A stretch of DNA of 64,000 bases from Thiothrix litoralis (GTDB lineage: Bacteria > Pseudomonadota > Gammaproteobacteria > Thiotrichales > Thiotrichaceae), in NCBI RefSeq assembly GCF_017901135.1, contig NZ_CP072801.1, positions 1,240,001 to 1,304,000 on the forward strand, given 5' to 3'. Shown here piece after piece: positions 38,788 through 49,505 of this stretch. Each line of letters starts with the position of its first letter. Positions within the stretch are counted from its first letter, which is position 1. A program made the translations under genes and the position numbers. The notes under the pieces were generated by a model. That model worked only from the letters and a program-made list of their open reading frames with translations. It ran no database searches and was not told where the DNA came from.

Positions 38788-38804
38788 GATGTTTTAGGGG
38801 GATT

Positions 38805-38881
<77 letters not shown>

Positions 38882-38895
38882 GGAAAACGTTACGG

Positions 38896-40770
38896 TTAGT
38901 TCGTCGGCAAGACGCCCGGCTCGTATTCAAGGAAGCTGCGAAGCATATCTGAACGGCTCGGATGACGCAACTTGCGCAAGGCTTTAGCTTCAATCTGACG
39001 GATACGCTCACGGGTTACGTCAAACTGCTTGCCCACTTCTTCCAGCGTATGGTCAGTATTCATGTCGATACCGAAACGCATCCGCAGGACTTTGGCCTCA
39101 CGCGAAGTCAGGCTGGAAAGCACTTCACGGGTGATTTCCGACAAGCTCGACGTGGTGGCAGACTCAATCGGCGACAGGATATTGCCGTCCTCAATGAAGT
39201 CACCCAGATGCGAATCTTCATCGTCACCAATCGGGGTTTCCATTGAAATCGGTTCCTTGGCGATTTTCAGGACTTTGCGGATTTTGTCTTCCGGCATATC
39301 CATCGCTTCGGCCAATTCTTCTGGGGTCGCTTCACGGCCTTTTTCCTGCAACAATTTGCGCGAAATGCGGTTGAGCTTGTTGATGGTTTCGATCATGTGC
39401 ACCGGAATACGGATGGTACGTGCCTGATCCGCAATCGAACGGGTAATCGCCTGACGAATCCACCAGGTCGCGTAAGTCGAGAATTTGTAACCACGGCGAT
39501 ATTCAAACTTGTCGACCGCTTTCATCAGGCCAATATTGCCTTCCTGAATCAGATCGAGGAATTGCAGGCCACGGTTAGTGTATTTCTTGGCAATGGAGAT
39601 AACCAAACGCAAGTTGGCTTCGACCATCTCTTTTTTGGCACGGCGGGCTTTGGCTTCGCCGACTGACATGCTGCGGTTGATGTCTTTGATTTGCGAGATC
39701 GACAGGTTGCATTCGCGCTCAATATCCAGCAATTCTTTTTGGGCTTCCTGCGTTTTGGGCAAGAATGCCAGCAAACGGCTGCTATCCCCACGCTTGGTGG
39801 CACAGTAATTAGTCAACCATTCCAGATCGGTGGAATTGTTCGGGAAGCTGTCGATGAAGTCCTGACGCGCCATGCCGCCTTTTTGCACGCACAACTTCAT
39901 AATGTGGCGTTCGTTCTGGCGAATACGATCAACGATTTCATTCAATTGTATGGTCAACTGCTCAATGATCGGCTGAGCCAGACGGAATTCCATGAATTTG
40001 GTAGCGACGGCATCACGAGTGGCGGTATAGGCCAATTGGTCATTACCCAGACTCGCGGCTTTCGAGGCTTCATACAGTTCGCGCAGTTCCGCAAACTTGA
40101 GACGCGCCTCTTCAGGATCCGGGCCTGTGTCAACCGGGTCTTCAACGTCGTCGTCATCTTCCTCTTCAGCTACCGCTGCTTCATCTTCAGCGACAGCTTC
40201 CACCAGAACCTCTTCCACAACCGCTGCGACCGGGAAAGCACTCAAGTCTTCGTCAGGGTTCACAAAGCCGTTGATGACATCGGTCAGGCGCATCTCTTCA
40301 GAGTCAACGAGCGTAGCCTTCTCCAACAAGAGTTCGGTTGATGCTGGGTATTGCGCCAACGCCCGCAGAATTTCGTTCAAACCCTCCTCAATACGAATGG
40401 CGATCTGGATTTCACCCTCACGGGTCAACAACTCGACTGTGCCCATTTCACGCATGTACATACGCACTGGGTCAGTTGTCCGCCCGAAATCACCGTCAAC
40501 GTTCGCCAACGCTGCTGCTGCTTCCTCAGCGGCTTCGTCATCCGCCTGAGGCGCGTCGTCATTCAGCAACAGGGAATCCGCATCCGGGGCATGTTCAAAC
40601 ACCGTAATGCCCATATCGTTGATCATGGCAACGATATCTTCAATCTGCTCGGGGTCAACGATGGTATCTGGAAGATGGTCGTTGACCTCAGCATAGGTGA
40701 GGTAGCCCTGCTCCTTACCTTTGGCAATTAACTCTTTCAAGCTTGACTGCTGCTGCTCTTCTTGACTCAT
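38896..40770 (-). CDS. rpoD: Primary sigma factor RpoD (sigma-70)
   Basis: 624 aa, close to the gammaproteobacterial length. Acidic region 1.1 and the non-conserved segment (about 80-270, with an Asp/Glu-rich run), region 2 with [26 protein letters not shown] (in pieces: [13 protein letters not shown]), region 3 with [20 protein letters not shown], and region 4 with [20 protein letters not shown]. It directs core RNA polymerase to housekeeping promoters. It follows dnaG in the macromolecular-synthesis arrangement, 71 bases downstream. Confidence 0.97.
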   Translation of the reverse strand: MSQEEQQQSSLKELIAKGKEQGYLTYAEVNDHLPDTIVDPEQIEDIVAMINDMGITVFEHAPDADSLLLNDDAPQADDEAAEEAAAALANVDGDFGRTTDPVRMYMREMGTVELLTREGEIQIAIRIEEGLNEILRALAQYPASTELLLEKATLVDSEEMRLTDVINGFVNPDEDLSAFPVAAVVEEVLVEAVAEDEAAVAEEEDDDDVEDPVDTGPDPEEARLKFAELRELYEASKAASLGNDQLAYTATRDAVATKFMEFRLAQPIIEQLTIQLNEIVDRIRQNERHIMKLCVQKGGMARQDFIDSFPNNSTDLEWLTNYCATKRGDSSRLLAFLPKTQEAQKELLDIERECNLSISQIKDINRSMSVGEAKARRAKKEMVEANLRLVISIAKKYTNRGLQFLDLIQEGNIGLMKAVDKFEYRRGYKFSTYATWWIRQAITRSIADQARTIRIPVHMIETINKLNRISRKLLQEKGREATPEELAEAMDMPEDKIRKVLKIAKEPISMETPIGDDEDSHLGDFIEDGNILSPIESATTSSLSEITREVLSSLTSREAKVLRMRFGIDMNTDHTLEEVGKQFDVTRERIRQIEAKALRKLRHPSRSDMLRSFLEYEPGVLPTN

Positions 40771-40841
40771 GCCCTAAAACTCTCTGGAAAAAAGGTCGGT
40801 AAGTATATCACATTTTTATAAAATGCAACCACGGTGGGTTA

Positions 40842-42605
40842 TCACGCCCCCGGACTTTTATAGTCCTGAAGTAGTAGATAAGCCAAATCACTACGCTCTT
40901 GCTCACTTAACACCTGGGTTTGACCACGGTGTAACAGTATTTCTAGCTGCTTTTGACGCGACTGACGCCTGATTTGTTGCAGACAGTCGGCAAATTCACG
41001 CCGTATAACAGCTTCATCATCCGTTTCAAGCCGCCAGTTGGATAGCCGTTGCACAACACTCTCATGCTCTGTTTGGCGAAACTGCTCCAGCAGACCTGCG
41101 AGATGTATATGGGGATTCTCCTCGATATTTTCAATGATGGCTGCTAGTAAACCCGTGTACTTCAAATCATAATCGAGAATCTGTTCAGCACTATCAGCCA
41201 CTTCCACCAATACCGGATTGTGCAATAACAGCGCAATAGCATGTTCTATTGGGGTACGGCGTACATCCTGATCACCGAGCCGCGCCTGATTATAGGCCGG
41301 GATTATCTCGCCCGCTGAATTTTTTTTCAGATGACGGCGTACCACTTCCAATGGCGTGTCCGTGAGTGTAGACAATTCTCCGAGAATTTGCTCCCGGAAC
41401 AAAATAACCGGCATGGTAACCAGTAATTTCAGGCCATCATTCAACAGGCGTGCCTTGCCTTCTTTGGTGCTGATATTGAAACGCTCCTTCAAACCGGCAA
41501 TCAAATAAGCACTCAAGGTCAGCGCCTCGGCTACTTGCGCTTCAAAAGCATCCTTGCCAATGCTGCGGACTTGCGTATCCGGGTCTTCCCCCTGCGGCAG
41601 GAACAGGAAACGGATTTCCTTATCATCACGCAATTCCGGCAAAGCATTTTCCAGCGCACGCCAGGCGGCGTCCCGCCCTGCCCGGTCGCCGTCGAAACAG
41701 AACACCACTTCCGGCACTAAACGTAGTAACTGGCGGATATGTTCCGGGGTTGTGGCTGTTCCCAGCGTTGCCACTGCGTAAGTGATGCCATATTGCGCTA
41801 GGGCGATCACATCCATGTAGCCTTCCACCACCAGCAAACGCCCCAGCTTGCGGGTATCGTGACGCGCCTCAAACAGGCCGTAGAGTTCAGCCCCCTTGTG
41901 GAATATGTCGGTTTCGGGGGAATTCAGGTATTTGGGCGTCCCATCGCCAATAATCCGTCCGCCAAACCCAATGACCCGCCCGCGCCGGTCACGAATAGGG
42001 AACATAATGCGTTCACGGAAACGGTCATACACTCGCCCGGCATCATTGCGGATAGACATGCCGCTCGCCACCAGCTTGTCTTCGCCGTACTGGTGCAATT
42101 CACGCCCTAGATTGCTGTTGACCGGGGCATAGCCCAAACCAAAGCGGGTAGAAACTTCCCCGCTCAAGCCGCGCTGCTGTAAATACCCAGTCGCATCAGG
42201 GTTTTGTTTCAATTGTGCCTGAAACCAGACAGCAGCCTCTTCCAACAAGGTATACAGATTGGGGTCTTTACGCTTACGCGTTGGTGCATCCGCTGCACCT
42301 TCACGGGGCACTTGCACCCCAATAGTGCGTGCTAGTGCCTCAATCGCCTCTGGATACTCCAGATGTTCGTATTCCATCAAAAAAGAAATGGCGGAACCGT
42401 GTACCCCACAACCAAAACAATGGTAGAACTGTTTCGTCGGACTAACCGTAAACGAAGGTGTTTTTTCATTATGAAAAGGACAGCACGCCATGTACTCACG
42501 CCCCGCCTTTTTAAGGGGTACGCGCGAACCTACCACGTCGATAATGTCGACACGGGCAAGAAGCTGATCAATAAATTCGCGAGGAATGCGGCCTGCTGTA
42601 CTCAT
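40842..42605 (-). CDS. dnaG: DNA primase DnaG
   Basis: 587 aa. N-terminal zinc finger CPFHNEKTPSFTVSPTKQFY followed by CFGCGVHGSAISFLME; TOPRIM metal motif VVEGYMDVIALAQYG; C-terminal helicase-binding domain is shorter and divergent. It makes RNA primers at replication forks together with DnaB. rpsU, which often precedes dnaG, is not beside it: the next gene is the divergent gltB. Confidence 0.96.
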   Translation of the reverse strand: MSTAGRIPREFIDQLLARVDIIDVVGSRVPLKKAGREYMACCPFHNEKTPSFTVSPTKQFYHCFGCGVHGSAISFLMEYEHLEYPEAIEALARTIGVQVPREGAADAPTRKRKDPNLYTLLEEAAVWFQAQLKQNPDATGYLQQRGLSGEVSTRFGLGYAPVNSNLGRELHQYGEDKLVASGMSIRNDAGRVYDRFRERIMFPIRDRRGRVIGFGGRIIGDGTPKYLNSPETDIFHKGAELYGLFEARHDTRKLGRLLVVEGYMDVIALAQYGITYAVATLGTATTPEHIRQLLRLVPEVVFCFDGDRAGRDAAWRALENALPELRDDKEIRFLFLPQGEDPDTQVRSIGKDAFEAQVAEALTLSAYLIAGLKERFNISTKEGKARLLNDGLKLLVTMPVILFREQILGELSTLTDTPLEVVRRHLKKNSAGEIIPAYNQARLGDQDVRRTPIEHAIALLLHNPVLVEVADSAEQILDYDLKYTGLLAAIIENIEENPHIHLAGLLEQFRQTEHESVVQRLSNWRLETDDEAVIRREFADCLQQIRRQSRQKQLEILLHRGQTQVLSEQERSDLAYLLLQDYKSPGA

Positions 42606-42763
42606 AAAATAGCGAAATGATAGTGTTCTGTTATCCGGGCAAGGTAGTATACGCCATATCGTGATAACACCTTCTGTTCATATCGACAAAAACGCGCTAA
42701 GGTTCTAGCCCTAAACTGGCATTTTAGTCCATAATACTCACCCTTTTATCGCCTGAGACTACG

Positions 42764-45700
42764 ATGAGATACACTGAATTACCCCCATCGCAAGGGCTTT
42801 ACGACCCTGGCTTTGAACACGATGCATGTGGCATGGGCTTTGTGGCTCACCTGAAAGGTGTCAAGTCACATGAAATCGTCCAACAGGCGTTAAAAGTCTT
42901 GACCCACATGGAGCACCGAGGCGCTTGTGGCTGCGAAGAGAATACCGGCGATGGCGCGGGCATCTTGCTCCAGCTCCCGCATACCTTTCTTGCAGCCGAG
43001 TGCAAATCACTCAACATCAAATTACCGGAACCCGGTCATTATGCCGTAGGCATGGTCTTCTTGCCACAAGATGCCGACGCACGCGCTGATGTTGCCTCCC
43101 TGTTCGCCCGCATTGTAGAAGAGGAAGGCCAAACCCTGTTGGGCTGGCGTGACGTGCCCACCAACCCGACACCGATTGGCAAAACGGCGTTGAAAGGTAT
43201 GCCCTTCATCCGCATGGTGTTTATCGCCAAGTCGGATGATGTCGCAGCAGGCATTGATTTCGAGCGCAAGCTGTACGTGATCCGCAAGCGCACCCAAAAC
43301 CTGGTGGGCAGCCCGGATGTCACCGGTCATATTTATTTCCCCAGCCTGTCTTCGCGCACGCTGGTCTATAAAGGAATGCTCACCACCGAACAAGTTGGGC
43401 AGTTCTACCGTGATTTATCCAACCCACACATGGAAACTGCCATTGCGATGGTACACTCGCGGTTTTCCACCAATACCTTCCCAAGCTGGGAGCGGGCGCA
43501 TCCCAACCGTTACCTGATCCACAATGGTGAAATCAACACCATGCGCGGTAACGTCAACTGGATGAATGCACGTCAGGGCATGATCAAAACCGACGTATTC
43601 AACACCAGTCTGGATAACGTTTTCCCGGTCATCAACCCTGACGGCAGTGACTCAGCGATGTTTGATAACACGCTGGAATTCATGTACCTATCAGGCTACT
43701 CCCTGCCCCATGCCATGATGATGATGGTTCCCGAACCGTGGTCAAACCATGAAAGCATGAGTCCTGAAAAGAAAGCCTTCTACCAATACCATAGCTGCCT
43801 GATGGAGCCGTGGGATGGTCCTGCGGCGATGGGCTTCACCGATGGCACGATTGTCGGTGCAACGCTTGACCGTAACGGCTTACGGCCTTCACGCTATTAT
43901 GTAACCAACGATGACATGATCATCTTGGCCTCCGAAGTCGGCGTGCTAGATGATCTTGACCAAAGCACCATCGTGTCCAAGCAACGCCTGCAACCAGGGC
44001 GCATGTTGCTGGTGGATACCGCCCAAGGACGCATCATCGCTGATGAAGAAATCAAGCTGGAAATGGCAGCCGCTAAGCCATATCAAGATTGGCTGGCCAG
44101 CAACCTGATTGAACTCAACGATCTACCGGAAGCGCCACACAGAGCCTTGCCAGAACACGAAACGCTGGTACAACGCCAGAAAATGTTCGGCTACACCTAT
44201 GAAGACGTGCGTAAAGTGCTCGTGCCAATGGCACTGACCGGCATTGATCCGCTGGGTGCAATGGGTATCGACTCACCGATTGCAGTGCTATCGAATCAGG
44301 CACAACCGTTGTTCAACTATTTCAAGCAGTTGTTCGCGCAAGTCACCAACCCGCCGATTGACTCAATCCGTGAAGAAATCGTCACCTCGTCTTACACCAC
44401 CTTGGGTTCTGAGGGCGATGTTACCGCACCGACAGCGGCCAGTTGCCAACAAATCCAACTGCAAACCCCGATTCTGGGCAATGCTGAACTGGACAAGCTG
44501 ACCCATATTCAGCGCGAAGGCTTCAAGTGCATCACCCTGCCGATTACATTCCGTGCTGCCGATGGCGAAGCGGGACTGAATGCGGCAATGGAACACTTGT
44601 TTGCAATGGCCGATCATGAAATCGACAATGGAGCAAACCTGATCGTGCTGTCCGACCGGCTGGCGGATTCTGACAATGCACCGATTCCGTCATTATTGGC
44701 AGTCGCAGGCTTGCACCATCACCTGATCCGTGATGGCAAACGTACTCGTGTCAGCTTGATCCTCGAATCCGGCGAACCGCGTGAAGTACATCACTTTGCG
44801 GTCTTGTTGGGTTACGGTGCACAAGCCATCAACCCGTATCTGGCGTTTGAATCGCTGGATGACTTAGGGCGTGAAGGCTTGTTGCCTAACCTCAAGTACG
44901 ATTACGCGGTACAGAAATACATCAAGGCTGTTACCAAAGGCGTGGTCAAGGTTATGTCGAAAATCGGCATTTCCACCATTCAATCTTACCGTGGTGCACA
45001 AATCTTTGAAGCGCTCGGCATTAATAGCACTGTCATTGATAAGTATTTCACCGCGACAGCTTCCCGTATCGGCGGCATAGATCTCGGTGTCATTGCTAAG
45101 GAAACACTTATCCGTCACCAAATGGCGTATGACCACCACGATGCTGAACAACGCTCATTAAAAGCGGGCAACGTGTTCCAATGGCGCAATGAAGAAGAAG
45201 AGCACCAGTACAACCCATCCACCATTTACACCTTGCAAAAGGCCGTGCGGATGGGTGACTACAAGCTGTATAAAGAGTACAGCAAGCTGATGCACGAAGA
45301 TGCTGAGGTTAAGTTCAACCTGCGTAACCTGCTCGACTTCAACTACGCTGACCAAGCCATTCCGTTAAGTGAAGTCGAACCCGCCAACGCTATCGTCAAA
45401 CGTTTCAAGTCTGGCGCAATGTCCTTCGGCTCGATCAGTCAAGAAGCACACGAGGCATTGGCCATCGCCATGAACCGCTTAGGCGGACGCTCCAACTCTG
45501 GCGAAGGTGGCGAAGATCCGGCACGCTTCACTCCGGATGCTAACGGCGATTCCCGCAACAGTGCTATCAAGCAAGTCGCTTCCGGGCGTTTCGGCGTGAC
45601 CAGTTATTACCTGAACAATGCGCAAGAAATCCAGATCAAACTGGCACAAGGCGCAAAACCGGGTGAAGGCGGTCAGTTACCGGGCAAGAAAGTTTACCCG

Positions 45701-47359
45701 TGGGTAGCACGAGTGCGTGGCACAACACCGGGCGTTGGCCTGATTTCACCACCGCCTCACCATGACATTTACTCAATCGAAGACTTGTCACAGCTCATCC
45801 ATGACCTGAAAAACGCCAACAAACGTGCGCGGATCAACGTCAAACTGGTTTCCGAAGTCGGCGTCGGCACGATTGCTGCCGGGGTTGCCAAAGGCAAGGC
45901 TGATGTCATCCTGATTTCAGGTTATGACGGCGGCACCGGCGCTTCCCCGAAAACCAGCGTACAACACGCCGGTTTACCGTGGGAACTGGGTCTGGCAGAA
46001 ACACACCAAACCTTGTTGCTCAACAACCTGCGTAGCCGCGTGCGTCTGGAAACCGATGGCAAGCTGATGACTGGCCGTGACGTAGCCATTGCTGCCTTGC
46101 TGGGTGCGGAAGAATACGGTTTCGCAACACTGCCACTGGTCGCGCTGGGTTGTGTCATGATGCGCGTTTGCCATCTGGACACCTGCCCGGTAGGCATTGC
46201 CACCCAGAACCCGGAACTGCGCAAGAAATACGCTGGCGACCCACAATACGTGGTCAACCTGCTGATGTTCATTGCCGAAGAGTTGCGTGAATACATGGCG
46301 AAACTCGGCTTCCGTACCATTGATGAAATGGTGGGTCGTGTCGACAAATTGCGTCAGGATCCGGCACAAGGCCACTGGAAAGCCAGCATGGTCGACATGA
46401 GCAAAATCCTGTTCACACCTAAATTGGAAGAGTGCGACGGCGTATTCTGCACCCGCGAACAGGATCACGGCATTGCTAACTCACTGGATGAGCAACATAT
46501 CCTCAAGGCTTGCCAGCCTGCCATCGACAACGGTACACCTGTTACCGCTGAATTTGCGATCAAGAACATTGACCGCGTAGCAGGCACGATTACTGGCTCG
46601 GAAGTTACCCGCAAATACGGCGCAGCAGGCTTGCCGGAAGACACCATCCGCCTGAAATTCAACGGTTCGGCGGGTCAAAGTTTCGGTGGATTTGTCCCTA
46701 AAGGCATGACACTGGAGCTGGAAGGTGATTCCAACGACTACATCGGCAAAGGTTTGTCGGGTGGTAAGATCATCGTTTACCCACGTAAAGATGCGCAATT
46801 CGCCGCTGAGGATAATATCCTGATCGGTAACGTCGCGTTCTTCGGGGCGAGTGACGGTGAAGCCTACATCCGTGGTGTCGCAGGCGAACGTTTCTGTGTG
46901 CGTAACTCCGGTGTGCGCGTCGTTGTCGAAGGCACCGGCGACCACGGCTGCGAATACATGACCGGCGGACGCGTGGTCGTGCTCGGCAAGGTTGGGCGTA
47001 ACTTCGGCGCGGGCATGTCCGGCGGCGTGGCTTACGTTTACGACCCGACGGGCATCCTCGCGATCAGCGGCAACACCGAAATGGTGGCCTACAGCCCGTT
47101 GAGCGATGCGGCAGAAATGGCGGAAGTCAAAGCCATGATCGAAAAGCATTTGCTGCATACCGGCAGTACTCGCGCCAGCATGATTCTGGCCGATTGGGAC
47201 AAGCTGGCGGGCAGTTTCGTGCGCGTCATGCCCAATGACTACCAACGGATGCTGGAAGCGATCCGTTCCTTCGAGGAACAGGGGCTTTCCGGTGAAGAAG
47301 CGCTGATGGCAGCCTTTACAGCAAACAATAGTGATGCGTCGCGCGTCAGCGGCAACTAA
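42764..47359 (+). CDS. gltB: Glutamate synthase large subunit
   Basis: 1531 aa. The N-terminal glutaminase begins after a short propeptide at Cys22 ([13 protein letters not shown]), the nucleophile that hydrolyses glutamine. FMN domain with [17 protein letters not shown]-like segment ([16 protein letters not shown]) and [14 protein letters not shown]. The [3Fe-4S] motif is [16 protein letters not shown]. The C-terminal beta-helix has [20 protein letters not shown]. Converts glutamine plus 2-oxoglutarate to two glutamate with electrons from GltD. 16 bases ahead of gltD, one operon. Confidence 0.97.
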   Translation: MRYTELPPSQGLYDPGFEHDACGMGFVAHLKGVKSHEIVQQALKVLTHMEHRGACGCEENTGDGAGILLQLPHTFLAAECKSLNIKLPEPGHYAVGMVFLPQDADARADVASLFARIVEEEGQTLLGWRDVPTNPTPIGKTALKGMPFIRMVFIAKSDDVAAGIDFERKLYVIRKRTQNLVGSPDVTGHIYFPSLSSRTLVYKGMLTTEQVGQFYRDLSNPHMETAIAMVHSRFSTNTFPSWERAHPNRYLIHNGEINTMRGNVNWMNARQGMIKTDVFNTSLDNVFPVINPDGSDSAMFDNTLEFMYLSGYSLPHAMMMMVPEPWSNHESMSPEKKAFYQYHSCLMEPWDGPAAMGFTDGTIVGATLDRNGLRPSRYYVTNDDMIILASEVGVLDDLDQSTIVSKQRLQPGRMLLVDTAQGRIIADEEIKLEMAAAKPYQDWLASNLIELNDLPEAPHRALPEHETLVQRQKMFGYTYEDVRKVLVPMALTGIDPLGAMGIDSPIAVLSNQAQPLFNYFKQLFAQVTNPPIDSIREEIVTSSYTTLGSEGDVTAPTAASCQQIQLQTPILGNAELDKLTHIQREGFKCITLPITFRAADGEAGLNAAMEHLFAMADHEIDNGANLIVLSDRLADSDNAPIPSLLAVAGLHHHLIRDGKRTRVSLILESGEPREVHHFAVLLGYGAQAINPYLAFESLDDLGREGLLPNLKYDYAVQKYIKAVTKGVVKVMSKIGISTIQSYRGAQIFEALGINSTVIDKYFTATASRIGGIDLGVIAKETLIRHQMAYDHHDAEQRSLKAGNVFQWRNEEEEHQYNPSTIYTLQKAVRMGDYKLYKEYSKLMHEDAEVKFNLRNLLDFNYADQAIPLSEVEPANAIVKRFKSGAMSFGSISQEAHEALAIAMNRLGGRSNSGEGGEDPARFTPDANGDSRNSAIKQVASGRFGVTSYYLNNAQEIQIKLAQGAKPGEGGQLPGKKVYPWVARVRGTTPGVGLISPPPHHDIYSIEDLSQLIHDLKNANKRARINVKLVSEVGVGTIAAGVAKGKADVILISGYDGGTGASPKTSVQHAGLPWELGLAETHQTLLLNNLRSRVRLETDGKLMTGRDVAIAALLGAEEYGFATLPLVALGCVMMRVCHLDTCPVGIATQNPELRKKYAGDPQYVVNLLMFIAEELREYMAKLGFRTIDEMVGRVDKLRQDPAQGHWKASMVDMSKILFTPKLEECDGVFCTREQDHGIANSLDEQHILKACQPAIDNGTPVTAEFAIKNIDRVAGTITGSEVTRKYGAAGLPEDTIRLKFNGSAGQSFGGFVPKGMTLELEGDSNDYIGKGLSGGKIIVYPRKDAQFAAEDNILIGNVAFFGASDGEAYIRGVAGERFCVRNSGVRVVVEGTGDHGCEYMTGGRVVVLGKVGRNFGAGMSGGVAYVYDPTGILAISGNTEMVAYSPLSDAAEMAEVKAMIEKHLLHTGSTRASMILADWDKLAGSFVRVMPNDYQRMLEAIRSFEEQGLSGEEALMAAFTANNSDASRVSGN

Positions 47360-47375
47360 GGAGAACGAGTAAGTC

Positions 47376-48866
47376 ATGGGAAAACCTACAGGATTCCTCG
47401 AATACCAACGCGAGTTGCCAGCCGACCGCGCCCCGATGGAACGCATCAAGGACTGGCGTGAATTTCACCTGCATTTCGAGCGCGAAGTCGAAAGCCGTGA
47501 ACAAGGCGCACGTTGCATGGAATGCGGCATCCCCTTCTGCCAAACCGGGAAAATCTTACCCGGTGGCGCAAGTGGTTGCCCGGTACACAACCTGATCCCC
47601 GAATGGAACGACATGATCTTCCGGGGTTTGTGGAAGGAAGCCTACGAACGCCTGCGCATGACCAACAACTTCCCGGAATTCACCGGGCGGGTGTGTCCAG
47701 CGCCGTGCGAAGGCTCTTGCACCCTCGGCATCAGCGAACCACCTGTCACCATCAAGCTGAACGAAGTCAGCATTATTGACAAGGCGTTTGAAGAAGGTTG
47801 GGTTAAACCAGAGCCACCCACTGAGCGCACCGGCAAAAAAGTTGCCGTGGTCGGTTCCGGCCCTGCGGGCATGGCGTGTGCCGACCAGTTGAATAAGGCA
47901 GGCCACGAAGTCACTGTATACGAACGTGCTGACCGCATTGGTGGCTTGCTGATGTACGGCATCCCCAATATGAAGCTGGACAAGCAAGAAGTGGTGCAAC
48001 GCCGCGTTGACCTGATGGCAGCCGAAGGCGTGAACTTCGTGACCGGCGTGGAAGTGGGCAAAGACATTGCCGCTGACACCTTGCGCAACGATTTTGATGC
48101 TGTGGTGTTGTGCGCAGGCGCAACCCAGCCACGTGACCTGCCGGTTGAAGGGCGTAACCTCAAGGGCGTGCATTACGCGATGGAGTTCCTCACTGCCAAT
48201 ACCAAGAGCCTGCTGGATTCCAATCTGGAAAATGGCAACTACATTTCGGCTAAAGGCTTGGACGTTATCGTGATTGGTGGTGGCGATACTGGCACTGACT
48301 GCGTGGGCACTTCCGTGCGCCACGGCTGCAAGTCCGTCAATCAACTGGAAATCATGCCGCGTGCGCCGGATGCGCGGGCGGCGGATAACCCTTGGCCAGA
48401 ATGGCCACGTGTCCACAAAATCGACTACGGTCAGGAAGAAGCAGCGGCGGTGTTCGGGCGTGACCCACGTGATTACCTCATTTCCACCAAGAAACTGGTG
48501 GGTGATGAGAATGGTCATGTGACAGCCATCCATACCGTTGGAGTACGCTGGGAACAGGGTTCAGGCGGGCGCATGAACCTGGTCGAAGTTGAAGGCACGG
48601 AAGAAGTGTTACCTGCCCAACTGGTGTTGCTGGCCATGGGCTTTACTGGGCCTGAAAAAACCCTGATTGATGCGCTGACGCTGGCAACTGACCCGCGTGG
48701 TAACGTGCAAGCCGACTATGGCAAGTACACCACCAACCTGCCGGGCGTTTTTGCCGCCGGGGATATGCGTCGTGGTCAAAGCCTGATCGTTTGGGCGATT
48801 AACGAAGGCCGCGAAGCCGCCCGTGAATGTGACCGCTTTTTGATGGGCAAGACTTACTTGCCGTAA
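47376..48866 (+). CDS. gltD: Glutamate synthase small subunit
   Basis: 496 aa. Cys-rich N-terminal iron-sulfur region ([24 protein letters not shown]), then FAD binding ([19 protein letters not shown]) and NADPH binding ([19 protein letters not shown]). It moves electrons from NADPH through FAD and Fe-S to GltB. Length normal. A repeated hairpin follows the gene. Confidence 0.97.
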   Translation: MGKPTGFLEYQRELPADRAPMERIKDWREFHLHFEREVESREQGARCMECGIPFCQTGKILPGGASGCPVHNLIPEWNDMIFRGLWKEAYERLRMTNNFPEFTGRVCPAPCEGSCTLGISEPPVTIKLNEVSIIDKAFEEGWVKPEPPTERTGKKVAVVGSGPAGMACADQLNKAGHEVTVYERADRIGGLLMYGIPNMKLDKQEVVQRRVDLMAAEGVNFVTGVEVGKDIAADTLRNDFDAVVLCAGATQPRDLPVEGRNLKGVHYAMEFLTANTKSLLDSNLENGNYISAKGLDVIVIGGGDTGTDCVGTSVRHGCKSVNQLEIMPRAPDARAADNPWPEWPRVHKIDYGQEEAAAVFGRDPRDYLISTKKLVGDENGHVTAIHTVGVRWEQGSGGRMNLVEVEGTEEVLPAQLVLLAMGFTGPEKTLIDALTLATDPRGNVQADYGKYTTNLPGVFAAGDMRRGQSLIVWAINEGREAARECDRFLMGKTYLP

Positions 48867-48882
48867 TACGCCTCAAACTCCC

Positions 48883-48914
48883 CCCGTTCCCTGAGCGAAA
48901 TCGAAGGGAACGGG
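48883..48914. repeat. REP-like palindrome (CCCGTTCCCT ... AGGGAACGGG)
   Basis: A perfect 10-bp stem CCCGTTCCCT/AGGGAACGGG around a 12-base loop GAGCGAAATCGA. The core CCCTGAGCGAAATCGAAGGG is a dispersed palindrome type seen in many bacterial genomes between genes. Here it may also end gltD transcription, though no T run follows. Confidence 0.65.
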
Positions 48915-48944
48915 AGAGAGCACTTAATTCTACAAAGCCATATT

Positions 48945-49505
48945 ATGTTTCTGTATATCCACGGCTTCAATTCCTCTTCACAAGCTGGCAAAGCGCAAGA
49001 ACTCAAGCGCTGGCTGGAAGCACGCCATCGTGGACACGAATGGATTGCCCCCGACCTGCCTGATCGTCCGGCACAAGCCATTGCCCTGCTCTCGGAACTG
49101 ATCGAACGTGCGGAAACCCCGCCCAAATTGATTGGTAGTTCCCTCGGTGGTTTCTATGCGACCCATCTGGTTGCCCAATACAAACTGAAAGCAGCACTGA
49201 TCAACCCCGCCGTGCATCCGGGGCTGTTGTTACGGCCTGTGGTCGGGACTGTGCAGAAAAACTGGCATGAGGAAAGCCAGACTTATACCTTCACCCAGGA
49301 TCATCTGGATGAATTAATCGCGCTGGATCAACTTTCCCCCCAGCACCCGCAAAACATGCTGCTCATGCTGGAAAATGGTGACAAGACATTGGACTGGCGG
49401 GACGCTACCGGCTATTACCGTGATGCCCACCAACTGGTATTTCAGGGGGGCAACCACGGTTTTACCCGTTTCAGAGATGTAATCGACCTGATCGACCGTT
49501 TTTAA
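48945..49505 (+). CDS. yqiA: YqiA/YcfP-family alpha/beta-hydrolase
   Basis: 186 aa. The alpha/beta-hydrolase core starts FLYIHGFNSSSQAGKA. The nucleophile elbow is GSSLGGFYA (Ser), and a late His lies in GGNHGFTRF. UPF0227/YqiA esterases cleave short acyl esters. The last four bases overlap the tail of the next gene on the other strand. A housekeeping esterase of unknown natural substrate. Confidence 0.88.
   Translation: MFLYIHGFNSSSQAGKAQELKRWLEARHRGHEWIAPDLPDRPAQAIALLSELIERAETPPKLIGSSLGGFYATHLVAQYKLKAALINPAVHPGLLLRPVVGTVQKNWHEESQTYTFTQDHLDELIALDQLSPQHPQNMLLMLENGDKTLDWRDATGYYRDAHQLVFQGGNHGFTRFRDVIDLIDRF

Larger units (their letters stand above)
33850..38804. mobile_element. Second phage-derived module between int and the tRNA
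   Basis: Phd-Doc, immI-like control, Bro-N, HNH and small phage genes but no integrase, terminase or replication gene. It lies between the att-like palindrome near int and a tRNA with the same core. It may be a remnant or satellite integrated in tandem, or the right end of the same prophage, as P22 has immC and immI in one genome. The sequence alone does not settle this. Confidence 0.5.

Noticed and set aside
46481-47449. 322-aa minus-strand frame under gltB
   Set aside because: Antisense of the glutamate synthase gene; no motif.
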